Of a stretch of 64,000 nucleotides of DNA, positions 18,637 through 28,222 are shown piece after piece. The position numbers were made by a program, and so were the translations under genes. Source of the stretch: Microbacterium gorillae (GTDB lineage Bacteria > Actinomycetota > Actinomycetes > Actinomycetales > Microbacteriaceae); NCBI RefSeq assembly GCF_000826185.2, contig NZ_LN648872.1, positions 62,001-126,000 on the forward strand, in the 5' to 3' direction. The first letter of the stretch is position 1, and each line of letters opens with the position of its first letter. The notes beneath the pieces were generated by a model. It made no database searches and was not told the DNA's origin. It saw only the letters and a program-made list of their open reading frames with translations.

Positions 18637-20034
18637 TCAAGCGGTCCACGCCGCCGGATGAGGGAGAATGCCGCGTGCCGATTCCAGCGTCGCGGCGAGG
18701 GCGAGGATCGTGGCTTCCCCGCCGGGACGGCCGACCAGCTGCACACTCCACGGACGCCCGGTGCCGTCCGGGAGCACCGGAACCGTGATCGCCGGGAGAC
18801 CGGCGACGTTGACCCAGCTGGTGTGCGGCGCGTACTCCACCTGCTGATCGAACGTGCGCTCCGGATCATCGGTGGCGTGCCAGCCGAGGGGACGCGGGGA
18901 CATCGCCAGGGCGGGCGTGAGCACCGCGTCATAGTCCGCGAACGCCGCGATCGTGGCGCGCTCGAAGGCGCGCGCCCGTGCGAACGTCGACACCAGCGTC
19001 CGTGCGGGCAGAGCCCGGCCCTCGCGGGCGAGCCAGGCCGTCAGTGGTTCCACGATCGACAGGGCGCCCTCATCGAGCGGGAGCATGGCAGCGCTCGCCC
19101 GCCACAGGGTGCGGAACAGCGTCGGATAGCCCTGCGGCCGCCAGGGTGCGTCGGTCACGCCCGCGGTGGCACCGTCCAGGACCGTTCTCGCCCAGGACAC
19201 GGCCGCGGCGGCCGCCGGGTCGAGCTCGATCGCGACGTCACCGTCCCACGGTGTGACCAGCGTCGTGCCGATGCGCAGGTCGGCGATCGGCGAGTTCACG
19301 GCGTGAATGAATGGTCCGGACCCCGGTGCCGTCACCGCGCGGTGCGACGGCGCGAGCCCCACCAGGACATCGAGCAAGAATGCCGCGTCCGCGACGGACC
19401 GGGTGATCGGACCGTTCACGGAGAGGCCGTCGTACGTGTCCAGACCGGCGCCGATCGGCAGTCGACCGCGCGACGGCTTCAGCCCGACGACACCGCACGT
19501 CGCGGCGGGGATGCGGACCGACCCCCCGCCGTCGGACGCCGGGGCCCAGGGGAGGAGCCCGGCCGCGACCGCGACCGCCGCGCCACCACTCGAGCCGCCG
19601 GCGCCCGTGGTGGTGTCCCAGGGATTGCGCGCGGACGGACCGATCCGCGGCTCGGTGAAACCGGTGAGACCGAACTCCGGCGTGGTGGTCTTGCCGAGGC
19701 TGATGCCCCCGGTGCGGTCCAGCGCGGCGGCGAGTGGATCAGATGATTCCGGCACATGGTCCGCGAACGCGCGCGAGCCGTAGCGGGTGGGCACACCGGC
19801 GCGGGCCACGAGGTCCTTGTCACCGAACGGCACGCCGGTCAGCGGGCCGTTCGGCAGTGTCGTCGCGGCGCGGGCTCGAGCGGCGTCCGCCGTGACTTCC
19901 ACGAATGCGCCGAGCCCGCCGTTCAGGCGGTCGATGCGATCGAGGTAGTGCGCCGTGATCTCGGTCGCGGACAGCTCACCGGTGCGGACGGCGGCGGCCA
20001 TGTCGACGGTGCTGAGGTCGTGGATCCGGGTCAC
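18637..20034 (-). CDS. Amidase signature family protein
   Basis: A 465-residue amidase of the Ser-cisSer-Lys class. The catalytic triad is visible with canonical spacing: Lys73 in FGDKDL, Ser148 in GAGGSSGG and Ser172 in DGGGSVRIPA (75 and 24 residues apart, as in other members). No GatB or GatC gene is nearby, so it is more likely a stand-alone hydrolase of amides than a transamidosome subunit; the substrate is unknown. GTG 20034 lies six bases after TAGGCT on the minus strand, a leaderless start. It is divergent from the small zinc-ribbon gene at 20089. Confidence 0.9.
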   Translation of the reverse strand: MTRIHDLSTVDMAAAVRTGELSATEITAHYLDRIDRLNGGLGAFVEVTADAARARAATTLPNGPLTGVPFGDKDLVARAGVPTRYGSRAFADHVPESSDPLAAALDRTGGISLGKTTTPEFGLTGFTEPRIGPSARNPWDTTTGAGGSSGGAAVAVAAGLLPWAPASDGGGSVRIPAATCGVVGLKPSRGRLPIGAGLDTYDGLSVNGPITRSVADAAFLLDVLVGLAPSHRAVTAPGSGPFIHAVNSPIADLRIGTTLVTPWDGDVAIELDPAAAAAVSWARTVLDGATAGVTDAPWRPQGYPTLFRTLWRASAAMLPLDEGALSIVEPLTAWLAREGRALPARTLVSTFARARAFERATIAAFADYDAVLTPALAMSPRPLGWHATDDPERTFDQQVEYAPHTSWVNVAGLPAITVPVLPDGTGRPWSVQLVGRPGGEATILALAATLESARGILPHPAAWTA

Positions 20035-20088
20035 GTCTTGAGCCTAGGGTGCCTGTGCGCACCCGCGACATCGTGAGAGGGTGAGGGC

Positions 20089-20301
20089 ATGAACGGCAGA
20101 TGCGACAAGTGCAACGGCCGCCTGCGCAACGGCGGTCATCGGACCGCGACCCGCACGCTGTGCGACAAGTGCAACGCCCAGTTCCTGGGCCGTGCGGCGG
20201 GGATGGCGGCCGGCGGTGGAGTCGGTGGAGCGATCGCCACGTCCGGGTGGTTGAGCCGTATCCGCAAGGCGCGGGGCAAGGACGGCTCTGCCGAGTCCTG
20301 A
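20089..20301 (+). CDS. Small CxxC zinc-ribbon protein
   Basis: Unrecognised 70-residue protein with two CxxC knuckles at the N-terminus (CDKCNGRLRNGG and LCDKCNAQF), a glycine-rich middle (AAGGGVGGA) and a basic tail (RIRKARGKD). A strong purine-rich site (GAGAGGGTGAGGG) precedes ATG 20089. Zinc binding is inferred from the cysteines; the glycine segment may be a short membrane-associated helix. It is divergent from the amidase gene and followed by a repeat-rich spacer. Confidence 0.65.
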   Translation: MNGRCDKCNGRLRNGGHRTATRTLCDKCNAQFLGRAAGMAAGGGVGGAIATSGWLSRIRKARGKDGSAES

Positions 20302-20321
20302 GGCTCATGGGTCGGGGCCTC

Positions 20322-20450
20322 CCCGGGTTGTGCAGGAAGTCCCGGGTTGCGCAGGAACGCCGGGAGGTCATTCCGTCGATTCCCGCGGTGGGCCTTCCTG
20401 CCGACGTCCTCGGATGCTGCCGAACCGAATGGATCCTGCAGAACCGGATG
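20322..20450. repeat. Family C repeat region (GGTTNYGCAGGA modules)
   Basis: Two modules, GGTTGTGCAGGA at 20327 and GGTTGCGCAGGA at 20345, and an inverted one, TCCTGCAGAACC, near 20434, so the block is roughly palindromic. The same modules occur in the duplicated segment at 41600-41767. No coding function is seen in this 170-bp spacer between the zinc-ribbon gene and cysE. Confidence 0.55.
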
Positions 20451-20473
20451 GCTCCGGACCCGGCGGGCGGGGC

Positions 20474-21052
20474 TCAGATCATGTACTCGGGCGCCATGAG
20501 CAGCGCACGGGTGTCCTCACCGGCGCGGCGGGAGCGGGACTTCGCCGGAACACCGACGAGGACCGAGTCCTCCGGAGCGTCCTTCGTGACGACGGCGTTC
20601 GCCCCGATCGCCGAGCGAGCACCGATCGTGATCGGACCCAGGACCTTGGCCCCCGCACCCACCGCGACACCGTCGCCGAGCGTGGGGTGACGTTTGCCGG
20701 AGTCGTGCGTCCGGCCCCCGAGAGTGACACCGTGGTAGAGCATCACGTCATCGCCGACCTCGGCCGTCTCGCCGATGACGACCCCGGAGCCGTGGTCGAT
20801 GAAGAACCGGCGTCCGATCGTCGCGCCCGGGTGGATCTCGATGCCGGTCAGGAAGCGGACGAACTGGGAACCGGCCCGCGCGAGGAAGCGGAAACCGCGC
20901 TGCCACAGCCAGTGGAACACCCGATGCGCCCAGATGGCGTGCAACCCCGGGTACAGCAGAGCGATCTCGAGCGAGCTTCGGGCGGCCGGGTCGCGCAGCC
21001 GCGCCGCGCGCAGGTCCTCCCGCACGCGCCCCCACACCGTCACGTCGCTCAC
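20474..21052 (-). CDS. cysE: Serine O-acetyltransferase
   Basis: Makes O-acetylserine from serine and acetyl-CoA, the first step of cysteine synthesis. The 192-residue protein has the short SAT layout: an N-terminal helical region ([16 protein letters not shown]) and a left-handed beta helix of hexapeptide repeats including [18 protein letters not shown] and the catalytic HGVTLGG. I start at GTG 21052, where the family begins. It is the partner of cysK, which lies just upstream on the same strand; a 67-bp palindromic repeat sits between them. Confidence 0.93.
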   Translation of the reverse strand: MSDVTVWGRVREDLRAARLRDPAARSSLEIALLYPGLHAIWAHRVFHWLWQRGFRFLARAGSQFVRFLTGIEIHPGATIGRRFFIDHGSGVVIGETAEVGDDVMLYHGVTLGGRTHDSGKRHPTLGDGVAVGAGAKVLGPITIGARSAIGANAVVTKDAPEDSVLVGVPAKSRSRRAGEDTRALLMAPEYMI

Positions 21053-21072
21053 GCACCCATCCTTCCACGCCG

Positions 21073-21139
21073 CGAAACACCCAGGCATGTCCGAGACGCC
21101 CCGCGTTGCGGGGAGTTCCGGACGTGCCTGGGTGTCTCG
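21073..21139. repeat. 67-bp palindromic intergenic element, family A copy 2
   Basis: Same element as at 1188-1254: CGAAACACCCAGGCATGTCC mirrored by GGACGTGCCTGGGTGTCTCG. It fills most of the gap between cysK and cysE, both on the minus strand, so it could attenuate transcription of cysE relative to cysK. Confidence 0.85.
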
Positions 21140-21149
21140 AGGGAGGGAG

Positions 21150-22088
21150 TCAGTCCTCGCGGAGGTCCTCGAACAGGGCCGTCGTCAGGTAGCGCTCACC
21201 GGTGTCCGGGATGATCGCGACGATGCGCTTGCCGGCGGCCTCCGGGCGCTTGGCGATCTCGAGCGCCGCCCAGACGGCGGACCCGGCCGAGATGCCGGCG
21301 AGGATGCCCTCCTGCGCGGCCAGGGCCCGGGAGGTGGTCAGCGAGTCCGGGAACTCGACGTCGATGACCTCGTCGATGATGTCGCGGTTCAGGATGGCCG
21401 GGACGAAGTTCGGGCCGATGCCCTGGATCTTGTGCGGACCGGGGGTGCCTTCGCTCAGCAGCGGGGAGTCCTTCGGCTCGACGGCCACGACCGTGACGCC
21501 GGGGACCTTGGCCTTGAGGACCTCGCCGACACCGGTGATGGTGCCGCCGGTACCGATGCCCGCGACGAAGTAGTCGACCTGGCCGTCGGTGTCGCGGAGG
21601 ATCTCCTCGGCGGTGGTGCGGCGGTGGATCTCCGGGTTCGCGGCATTCTCGAACTGGCGGGCCAGGATCGCGCCCTCGGTCTCGGACACGACGCGCTCGG
21701 CTTCCTCGACCGCACCCTTCATCCCCTTGGCCGGGTCGGTCAGGACGAGCTCGGCACCGAAGGCCTTCAGCAGCAGTCGACGCTCGACGGACATCGAGGA
21801 CGGCATCGTGAGGATGACCTTGTAGCCGCGAGCCGCGCCGACCAGCGCGAGCGCGATGCCGGTGTTACCGCTGGTCGCCTCGACGATCGTGCCGCCGGCG
21901 GGCAGTTCGCCGGAGGCCTCCGCGGCGTCGACCAGGGCGATGCCGAGGCGATCCTTCACCGAGGAACCGGGGTTGAAGTACTCGAGCTTGACCAGGACCT
22001 CGGCGTCGGTGTCCGCGGTCAGCTTGTTCAGACGCACCAGCGGCGTGTTGCCGAAGGCGGACGTGATGTCGGCGTGGATGCCGGGCAT
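21150..22088 (-). CDS. cysK: Cysteine synthase (O-acetylserine sulfhydrylase)
   Basis: PLP enzyme that replaces the acetyl group of O-acetylserine with sulfide to give cysteine. The 312-residue sequence has the PLP lysine in [11 protein letters not shown] (Lys45), [18 protein letters not shown], and [12 protein letters not shown] for phosphate binding. ATG 22088 has an upstream AAAGAGG site. Its C-terminal neighbour on the same strand is cysE, so the pair supplies cysteine; the two enzymes commonly form a complex. A possible -10 (TATCCT) lies about 55 bases upstream on the minus strand. Confidence 0.96.
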   Translation of the reverse strand: MPGIHADITSAFGNTPLVRLNKLTADTDAEVLVKLEYFNPGSSVKDRLGIALVDAAEASGELPAGGTIVEATSGNTGIALALVGAARGYKVILTMPSSMSVERRLLLKAFGAELVLTDPAKGMKGAVEEAERVVSETEGAILARQFENAANPEIHRRTTAEEILRDTDGQVDYFVAGIGTGGTITGVGEVLKAKVPGVTVVAVEPKDSPLLSEGTPGPHKIQGIGPNFVPAILNRDIIDEVIDVEFPDSLTTSRALAAQEGILAGISAGSAVWAALEIAKRPEAAGKRIVAIIPDTGERYLTTALFEDLRED

Positions 22089-22216
22089 GGTGGCCTCTTT
22101 CGTTCCGGGCGGGTCCCTCCCGCATGTGGCCCAAAGGATACGGCGCGTCTGTTCCGGGCGGCTGAATTGTGACGCCCCGCGACGGAGCGAACCCGCGCGA
22201 CGAATAGGCTGGAGGG

Positions 22217-23080
22217 ATGAGCTCCTCCCTGCGCGCCGTCCTGGAATCCGCGGCGGAGACGCTTGCCGGGGCCGGCGTCCCGGACCCCGTCGTGGACGCG
22301 GAACTGCTCGCCGGTCACGTGCTCGACCGCACGCGCGGGCAGGTGCAGGCTGCGGTGATCACCGATCTCGCCCTGGACGACCGGCAGAGCGCCCGCCTGG
22401 CGGAACTCGTCGCGCGCCGTGCGGCACGCGAACCGCTCCAGCACCTCACCGGCCGCGCGCCGTTCCGCCACCTCGAGCTCGCCGTCGGACCGGGGGTGTT
22501 CGTCCCGCGACCGGAGACCGAGATCGTCGCGCAGTTCGCCATCGACGCCCTCGCCGCGACGCCGGATCCGGAACCGATCGCCGTCGACCTCGGCACCGGA
22601 TCCGGAGCGATCGCGCTCGCGATGGCCACCGAGGTCCCGTACGCGCGGGTGTACGCCGTGGAGCGGTCCGAGGCGGCGCACGCCTGGGCCGCGCGCAACA
22701 TCGCCGAGACCGGAGTGACGAATCTCGAACTCCGGCACGGGGACCTCGCCGACGCCCTGGACGATCTCGCCGGCACGGTCGCCGTCGTGGCCTCCAACCC
22801 GCCGTACGTCCCGGACGACGCGATCCCGCGCGATCCGGAGGTCCGCCTGCACGATCCGGCCGAAGCGCTGTACTCCGGCGCCGACGGACTCGACGCCGTG
22901 CGCGTGATCAGCCGTGTGGGGCTGCGGCTGGCGCGACCCGGCGCGACGCTCGTGCTCGAACACGGGGAGTGGCAGGGGGAGGCGATCCGCGAGATCCTGA
23001 CCGCCGACGGGTGGCTCGCCGCCGCGACGCACCCCGACCTCACCCACCGCGACCGCGCGACGACCGCGATCCGTCCCTGA
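22217..23080 (+). CDS. prmC: Release factor glutamine methyltransferase
   Basis: Methylates the glutamine of the GGQ motif in RF1 and RF2. The 287 residues contain the SAM-binding motif VDLGTGSGAIALA and the NPPY catalytic motif (SNPPYVPDD near residue 193), with the N-terminal helical domain typical of PrmC. It starts leaderless: TAGGCT lies six bases before ATG 22217. It normally follows prfA directly in actinobacteria; here about 6.5 kb of other genes separate them. Confidence 0.95.
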   Translation: MSSSLRAVLESAAETLAGAGVPDPVVDAELLAGHVLDRTRGQVQAAVITDLALDDRQSARLAELVARRAAREPLQHLTGRAPFRHLELAVGPGVFVPRPETEIVAQFAIDALAATPDPEPIAVDLGTGSGAIALAMATEVPYARVYAVERSEAAHAWAARNIAETGVTNLELRHGDLADALDDLAGTVAVVASNPPYVPDDAIPRDPEVRLHDPAEALYSGADGLDAVRVISRVGLRLARPGATLVLEHGEWQGEAIREILTADGWLAAATHPDLTHRDRATTAIRP

Positions 23081-23132
23081 CGGGGCCGATTCTCCGGGTT
23101 CGCACGGCCCGGAGCCCTAGACTGGAGCGGCT

Positions 23133-23834
23133 ATGTCACCCGTGTTCGACTGCTCCGATCAGTCCCAGCTGCTGCCCGGCATGCGCCAGGCCCGACAGGC
23201 GATCGCCCGGGGCGAGCTGATCGTGCTGCCCACGGACACCGTCTACGGCGTCGGGGCGGACGCCTTCAGTCCCGCCGCCGTGCAGCGACTGCTCGACGCC
23301 AAGGGCCGCGGACGCAATCAGCCGCCGCCCGTACTGGTCGGCTCCGTCGCGGCGATGACCGCTCTGGTCAGCGATGTTCCGGCGGAGGTGAACGCGCTCG
23401 TCGAGGCGTTCTGGCCGGGTGGGCTCACGATCGTCCTGCCCGCGCAGCCTGCACTGCGCTGGGATCTGGGTGAGACGCGCGGCACCGTGGCTGTCCGCAT
23501 GCCGGACGACGCGATCGCACGCGAACTTCTCGTGGAGACCGGTCCGCTGGCCGTCTCCAGCGCCAACCTCACCACGCATCCGGCGGCCGTCGCCGTCGGT
23601 GAGGCCATCGACATGCTCGGCGACTCGATCGCGGTCTATCTCGACGGCGGCCCGAGCGTCGGCGGGGTGAGTTCCACGATCGTGGACGCCACCGCCCTCG
23701 CTTCCGGAGCCGAGACGGGGGAGGACGGGCGGATCGTCCGGGTGCTCCGCGAGGGCGCCGTCTCCCGTGCCCGCCTGCGTGAGGTCCTCGGCGACCTCCT
23801 GGAGGCGGACCCGGTGGAGAGCGACGACGCGTGA
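23133..23834 (+). CDS. L-threonylcarbamoyladenylate synthase (TsaC/Sua5 family)
   Basis: Makes threonylcarbamoyl-AMP for the t6A37 modification of ANN-decoding tRNAs. The 233-residue protein is the short YrdC-type form: a LPTDTVYGVGADAF opening, an ARGRNQPPPV-like KxR loop (KGRGRNQPP), and the SSANLTTHPAA segment. The long Sua5 C-terminal domain is absent, apart from a modest extension. ATG 23133 follows TAGACT and a GGAG site. Its stop overlaps the start of the WecA-type gene by four bases. Confidence 0.93.
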   Translation: MSPVFDCSDQSQLLPGMRQARQAIARGELIVLPTDTVYGVGADAFSPAAVQRLLDAKGRGRNQPPPVLVGSVAAMTALVSDVPAEVNALVEAFWPGGLTIVLPAQPALRWDLGETRGTVAVRMPDDAIARELLVETGPLAVSSANLTTHPAAVAVGEAIDMLGDSIAVYLDGGPSVGGVSSTIVDATALASGAETGEDGRIVRVLREGAVSRARLREVLGDLLEADPVESDDA

Positions 23835-24997
23835 GGCAGTACCTCTTCACGATCCTGCTGACGGGAGCGCTGGCCCTGGTGCTGTCGTGGGGGGTGTGGC
23901 AGCTGAGCATGCGCTACAAGCTGTACCCCGGGATCCGTGAGCGGGACGTTCATCAGACTCCGACGCCGCGCCTGGGCGGCATCGCGATCTACCTCGCGAT
24001 CGTGCTGGCGGCCCTCGCGACCGCCGCGAACCCGTACTTCGCCATCCTCTGGGCGGACCCGGCACCGATCCTGTCCGTCCTGGTCGCCGCCACCCTGATC
24101 GTCGCGGTCGGCGCGGCCGACGACGTCTGGGATCTGGACTGGTTCCTCAAGCTCGGCGTGCAGTTCATCGCGGCCGGAATCATCACGATCGGCGGCGGAC
24201 TGCAGATCCTGTCCGTCCCGTTCGGCGGCGTCTGGATCGGCTCCAGTTGGCTCAGCATCGTGGTGACGATGATCATCATCGTCACGGTGATGAACGCCGT
24301 GAACTTCATCGACGGTCTGGACGGACTGGTCGCGGGCACGGGACTGATCGCCGGCGGCGTCTTCTTCGCCTACACCTACCTGCTCGTGCGCGACACCGGA
24401 TCCACGGGCAATTTCAGCCTGGCCTCGCTGCTGACCGCACTGGTGATCGGCGGCTGCGCGGGGTTCCTGCCGCTGAACTGGCGCCCCGCGAAGCTGTTCA
24501 TGGGGGACTCCGGTGCGTTGCTGCTCGGTCTGCTGCTCGGCACCGGAACCGTCGCCATCACCGGGCAGATCACGCCGGAGATGCTGGACCCCGAGGTCTT
24601 CGGTCGCTCGCAGCTGGTCGGCGCCTTCCTGCCGGTCATCCTGCTGCCGGTGATCGTCGTGGTGCTGCCGCTGACGGACTTCCTGCTCGCCGTCGTCCGC
24701 CGGATGGGCGCCGGTCGCAGTCCCTTCTCTCCGGACCGCAAGCACCTGCACCATCGCATGCTCGATCTGGGTCACTCCGACCGCGACGCCGTCATCGTGT
24801 TCTACGCGTGGACGGCCGTGATCAGTCTGTCCGTCCTGCTCATGTACATCGCGGTGCGAGAGGATTGGCCCGGCAGCTACTGGCTGGGCATCGCGTTCGG
24901 CGCCGTCGGCGTCGTGGCGTGCCTGATCGTCACCGTCATCCCGTCCACCGCCGCGCGACGTGCGCGGCGCTCTCGAGCCCTGGAGGCCCGCCCATGA
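23831..24997 (+). CDS. Undecaprenyl-phosphate GlcNAc-1-phosphate transferase (WecA/Rfe type)
   Basis: Integral membrane glycosyl-1-phosphate transferase that loads a sugar phosphate onto polyprenyl phosphate, the first step of cell-wall polysaccharide synthesis. The 388 residues have about ten to eleven membrane helices and the family acidic motifs: AADDVWDLD, NFIDGLDGL, FMGDSGALLLG, and the HLHHRMLDLG motif near the C-terminus. Mycobacterial WecA (Rv1302) holds the same place between sua5 and the atpI-like gene and initiates galactan linker synthesis; the exact sugar here is inferred. Start GTG 23831 overlaps the previous stop; the next gene overlaps its own stop. Confidence 0.9.
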   Translation: MRQYLFTILLTGALALVLSWGVWQLSMRYKLYPGIRERDVHQTPTPRLGGIAIYLAIVLAALATAANPYFAILWADPAPILSVLVAATLIVAVGAADDVWDLDWFLKLGVQFIAAGIITIGGGLQILSVPFGGVWIGSSWLSIVVTMIIIVTVMNAVNFIDGLDGLVAGTGLIAGGVFFAYTYLLVRDTGSTGNFSLASLLTALVIGGCAGFLPLNWRPAKLFMGDSGALLLGLLLGTGTVAITGQITPEMLDPEVFGRSQLVGAFLPVILLPVIVVVLPLTDFLLAVVRRMGAGRSPFSPDRKHLHHRMLDLGHSDRDAVIVFYAWTAVISLSVLLMYIAVREDWPGSYWLGIAFGAVGVVACLIVTVIPSTAARRARRSRALEARP

Positions 24998-25566
24998 CCC
25001 CCGCTCCCGTCGCCAGCAATCCCGTCCTGCGTCGCGTGCTCACCGTGGGTGCGCTGGTCACGGCCGCGCTCGCCGTCGTCGGTGCCGTCGTCGGTTTCCT
25101 GGTGGCCGGCCCGTCCGGACTCGTCAGCGCTCTGATCGGCGTGGTCCTGGCCTTCCTCTTCCTCGGCATCACCGGGGCGAGCATCCTCATCGCGAACCGG
25201 TGGAACGGCGACCCGCTCTACCCGACACTGTTCTTCGCGATCGTGCTGGGCGGCTGGCTGGTCAAGTTCGTGATCTTCATCGTGGCGCTGATGCTGCTGC
25301 GCGGTCAGCCGTGGATGGCGCCGATGGTCTTCTTCGTCGCACTCGTGGTGGGCGTGCTGGCCACGCTCGTGGTCGACGTCATCGTCATGACCAAGATGCG
25401 CATCCCGTACGTCTCGGACATCGACCTGCCCGGCGAGGAGTCGCTGGAGCAGGACGACGCCGCGGATCACGTCGCGGGGGAGCAGGAGAGTGTGCACCAT
25501 GTCACGCCCGAGGAATCGGCCGACACGCCGAACGAGGGGCCCACTCAGCGTCCAGCGGATTATTGA
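24994..25566 (+). CDS. AtpI-like membrane protein upstream of the ATP synthase operon
   Basis: A 190-residue protein with four hydrophobic helices (about residues 15-38, 45-65, 80-100, 110-130) and an acidic C-terminal tail rich in Glu and Asp. Position directly before atpB and general form match the AtpI-like proteins of actinobacteria, which are thought to help assemble the c ring; sequence divergence makes this a positional call. ATG 24994 overlaps the WecA-type stop by four bases. Confidence 0.75.
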   Translation: MTPAPVASNPVLRRVLTVGALVTAALAVVGAVVGFLVAGPSGLVSALIGVVLAFLFLGITGASILIANRWNGDPLYPTLFFAIVLGGWLVKFVIFIVALMLLRGQPWMAPMVFFVALVVGVLATLVVDVIVMTKMRIPYVSDIDLPGEESLEQDDAADHVAGEQESVHHVTPEESADTPNEGPTQRPADY

Positions 25567-25589
25567 CCAGCACGAATCCTTGATAGGCT
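25563..25589 (+). promoter_or_regulatory. Candidate atp operon promoter
   Basis: TTGACC at 25563-25568, overlapping the end of the AtpI-like gene, and TAGGCT at 25584-25589 with a 15-bp spacer, slightly short. Transcription would start near 25596 and leave a leader of about 110 nt before atpB. Confidence 0.5.
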
Positions 25590-25706
25590 GACCCCGTTCC
25601 CCTGGCTCGCGAGTGCGCCGAAGTGCGCGCCGCAAGCCGCGGATGACGCCGTCTCACCCATCGTCGTATCGGATCTCCCCGGTGCCCCGAAGTTGGAGCC
25701 GCACTT

Positions 25707-26802
<1,096 letters not shown>

Positions 26803-26830
26803 TCCGCCTCTCACAACGTAAGGAGACAGG

Positions 26831-27376
26831 ATGCTGAACGCTCTTGTCACTGCCGCGGCGGAGGAGCACAACCCGCTGCTGCCGGCGACCTATGACATCG
26901 TCTGGTCGTTGGTCTGCTTCGTGGTGATCCTCGTTGTGGTCTGGAAGGTCGCGCTTCCGAAGATGGCGAAGCTGCTCGATGAGCGCTCCGCCGCCATCGA
27001 GGGCAACATCGCCAAGGCCGACGAGGCCCAGCGCCAGGCCGAGGCGGCTCTCGCGGAGTACACCGCGCAGCTCGCCGAAGCCCGCAAGGAAGCCGGTGAG
27101 ATCCGCGATGCCGCCCGTGAGGACGGCAAGAAGATCGTCGCCGAGGCGAAGGACACCGCCCACACCGAGGCCGCGCGCATCCAGACCGCCGCGTCGTCGC
27201 AGATCGAGGCCGAGCGCCAGAGCGCTCTCGTCTCCCTGCGCAGCGAGGTCGGCTCGCTCGCGCTGAACCTGGCCGGCAACGTCATCGGTGAGACCCTCGC
27301 CGACGACAGCAAGGCCAACGGCGTGGTCGACCGGTTCCTCGCGGACCTCGAGGCTTCCGAGAAGGCGAACCACTGA
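26831..27376 (+). CDS. atpF: ATP synthase Fo subunit b
   Basis: Stator subunit with one N-terminal membrane helix (IVWSLVCFVVILVVVWKVAL, about residues 24-43) and a long charged coiled coil (about residues 50-165, rich in Ala, Glu and Lys) that joins a and delta. 181 residues is usual for actinobacteria. ATG 26831 follows AAGGAGACAGG. Its stop overlaps the atpH start by one base. Confidence 0.95.
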   Translation: MLNALVTAAAEEHNPLLPATYDIVWSLVCFVVILVVVWKVALPKMAKLLDERSAAIEGNIAKADEAQRQAEAALAEYTAQLAEARKEAGEIRDAAREDGKKIVAEAKDTAHTEAARIQTAASSQIEAERQSALVSLRSEVGSLALNLAGNVIGETLADDSKANGVVDRFLADLEASEKANH

Positions 27377-28167
27377 TGGGCAGCGCGACCACTCAGGCTC
27401 TCGCGGCGTCGGTGACGGCGTTGGACGCCCAGCAGCTCGACCTCGATGCCGCGCGCGACCTGTTCGCAGCCGCGCAGGCGATCGGCGGCTCGACGCAGCT
27501 CAGCGGCGCCCTGTCGGACTCCGCAGCGCCCGTGGCCGCGCGCGAACAGGTCGTGAAGGCGGTCTTCGGTGCGGCGCTCGGTGCGCCGGCCGTGAACGTC
27601 CTCACGACCGTCGCCGGACAGCGCTGGTCCGATGCCGCCGACCTGGTCGACGGCATCACGGAGCTCGCCACGCGTGCCGCGGCGAAGGCGGAGCCGAACA
27701 CGGACGTGGAGGGCGAGCTGTTCTCGTTCTCGCGCACCGTGGCGGCGAACCCGGAGCTCGAGCTCGCGCTGAACGGCAGCCTCGGGCAGGCGTCGGCGAA
27801 GTCGACGCTTGCTGAGAAGCTGCTCGCCTCGGCCGCGCCCGCGACGCGCCTGATCGTCTCGTCCCTGGTGCAGAAAACGCGCGATCGCCGTGTCCGGCAG
27901 CTGCTGGACGGTGCGATGAAGACGGTCGCCGCCCAGCGCGGACGCACGGTGGCCACGGTCGTCACGGCCGCACCGCTGACCGACGGCCAGGCCTCGCGCC
28001 TGCAGACGGCCCTGAGCGCCAAGTACGGCACCCAGGTCTCGCTGAACACGGTCGTCGACCCCACCGTCGTGGGCGGACTGCGCGTGCAGATCGCCGATGA
28101 CGTGATCGACGGCTCGATCTCCTCGCGCCTGGCCGACGTCCGACAGAAGCTGGTCGGCACCCACTGA
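27376..28167 (+). CDS. atpH: ATP synthase F1 subunit delta
   Basis: Connects the peripheral stalk to the top of F1. The 263 residues include an N-terminal alpha-helical domain and the C-terminal OSCP-like signature ([20 protein letters not shown], then [19 protein letters not shown]). Somewhat longer than E. coli delta, as in other actinobacteria, but without the large b-delta fusion of mycobacteria; here b and delta are separate genes. Confidence 0.95.
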   Translation: MGSATTQALAASVTALDAQQLDLDAARDLFAAAQAIGGSTQLSGALSDSAAPVAAREQVVKAVFGAALGAPAVNVLTTVAGQRWSDAADLVDGITELATRAAAKAEPNTDVEGELFSFSRTVAANPELELALNGSLGQASAKSTLAEKLLASAAPATRLIVSSLVQKTRDRRVRQLLDGAMKTVAAQRGRTVATVVTAAPLTDGQASRLQTALSAKYGTQVSLNTVVDPTVVGGLRVQIADDVIDGSISSRLADVRQKLVGTH

Positions 28168-28222
28168 CTTCCCGCACCTGCGGCGAACTTCGGGGCAGCG
28201 CCCCACTGAACGAAGGAACACA

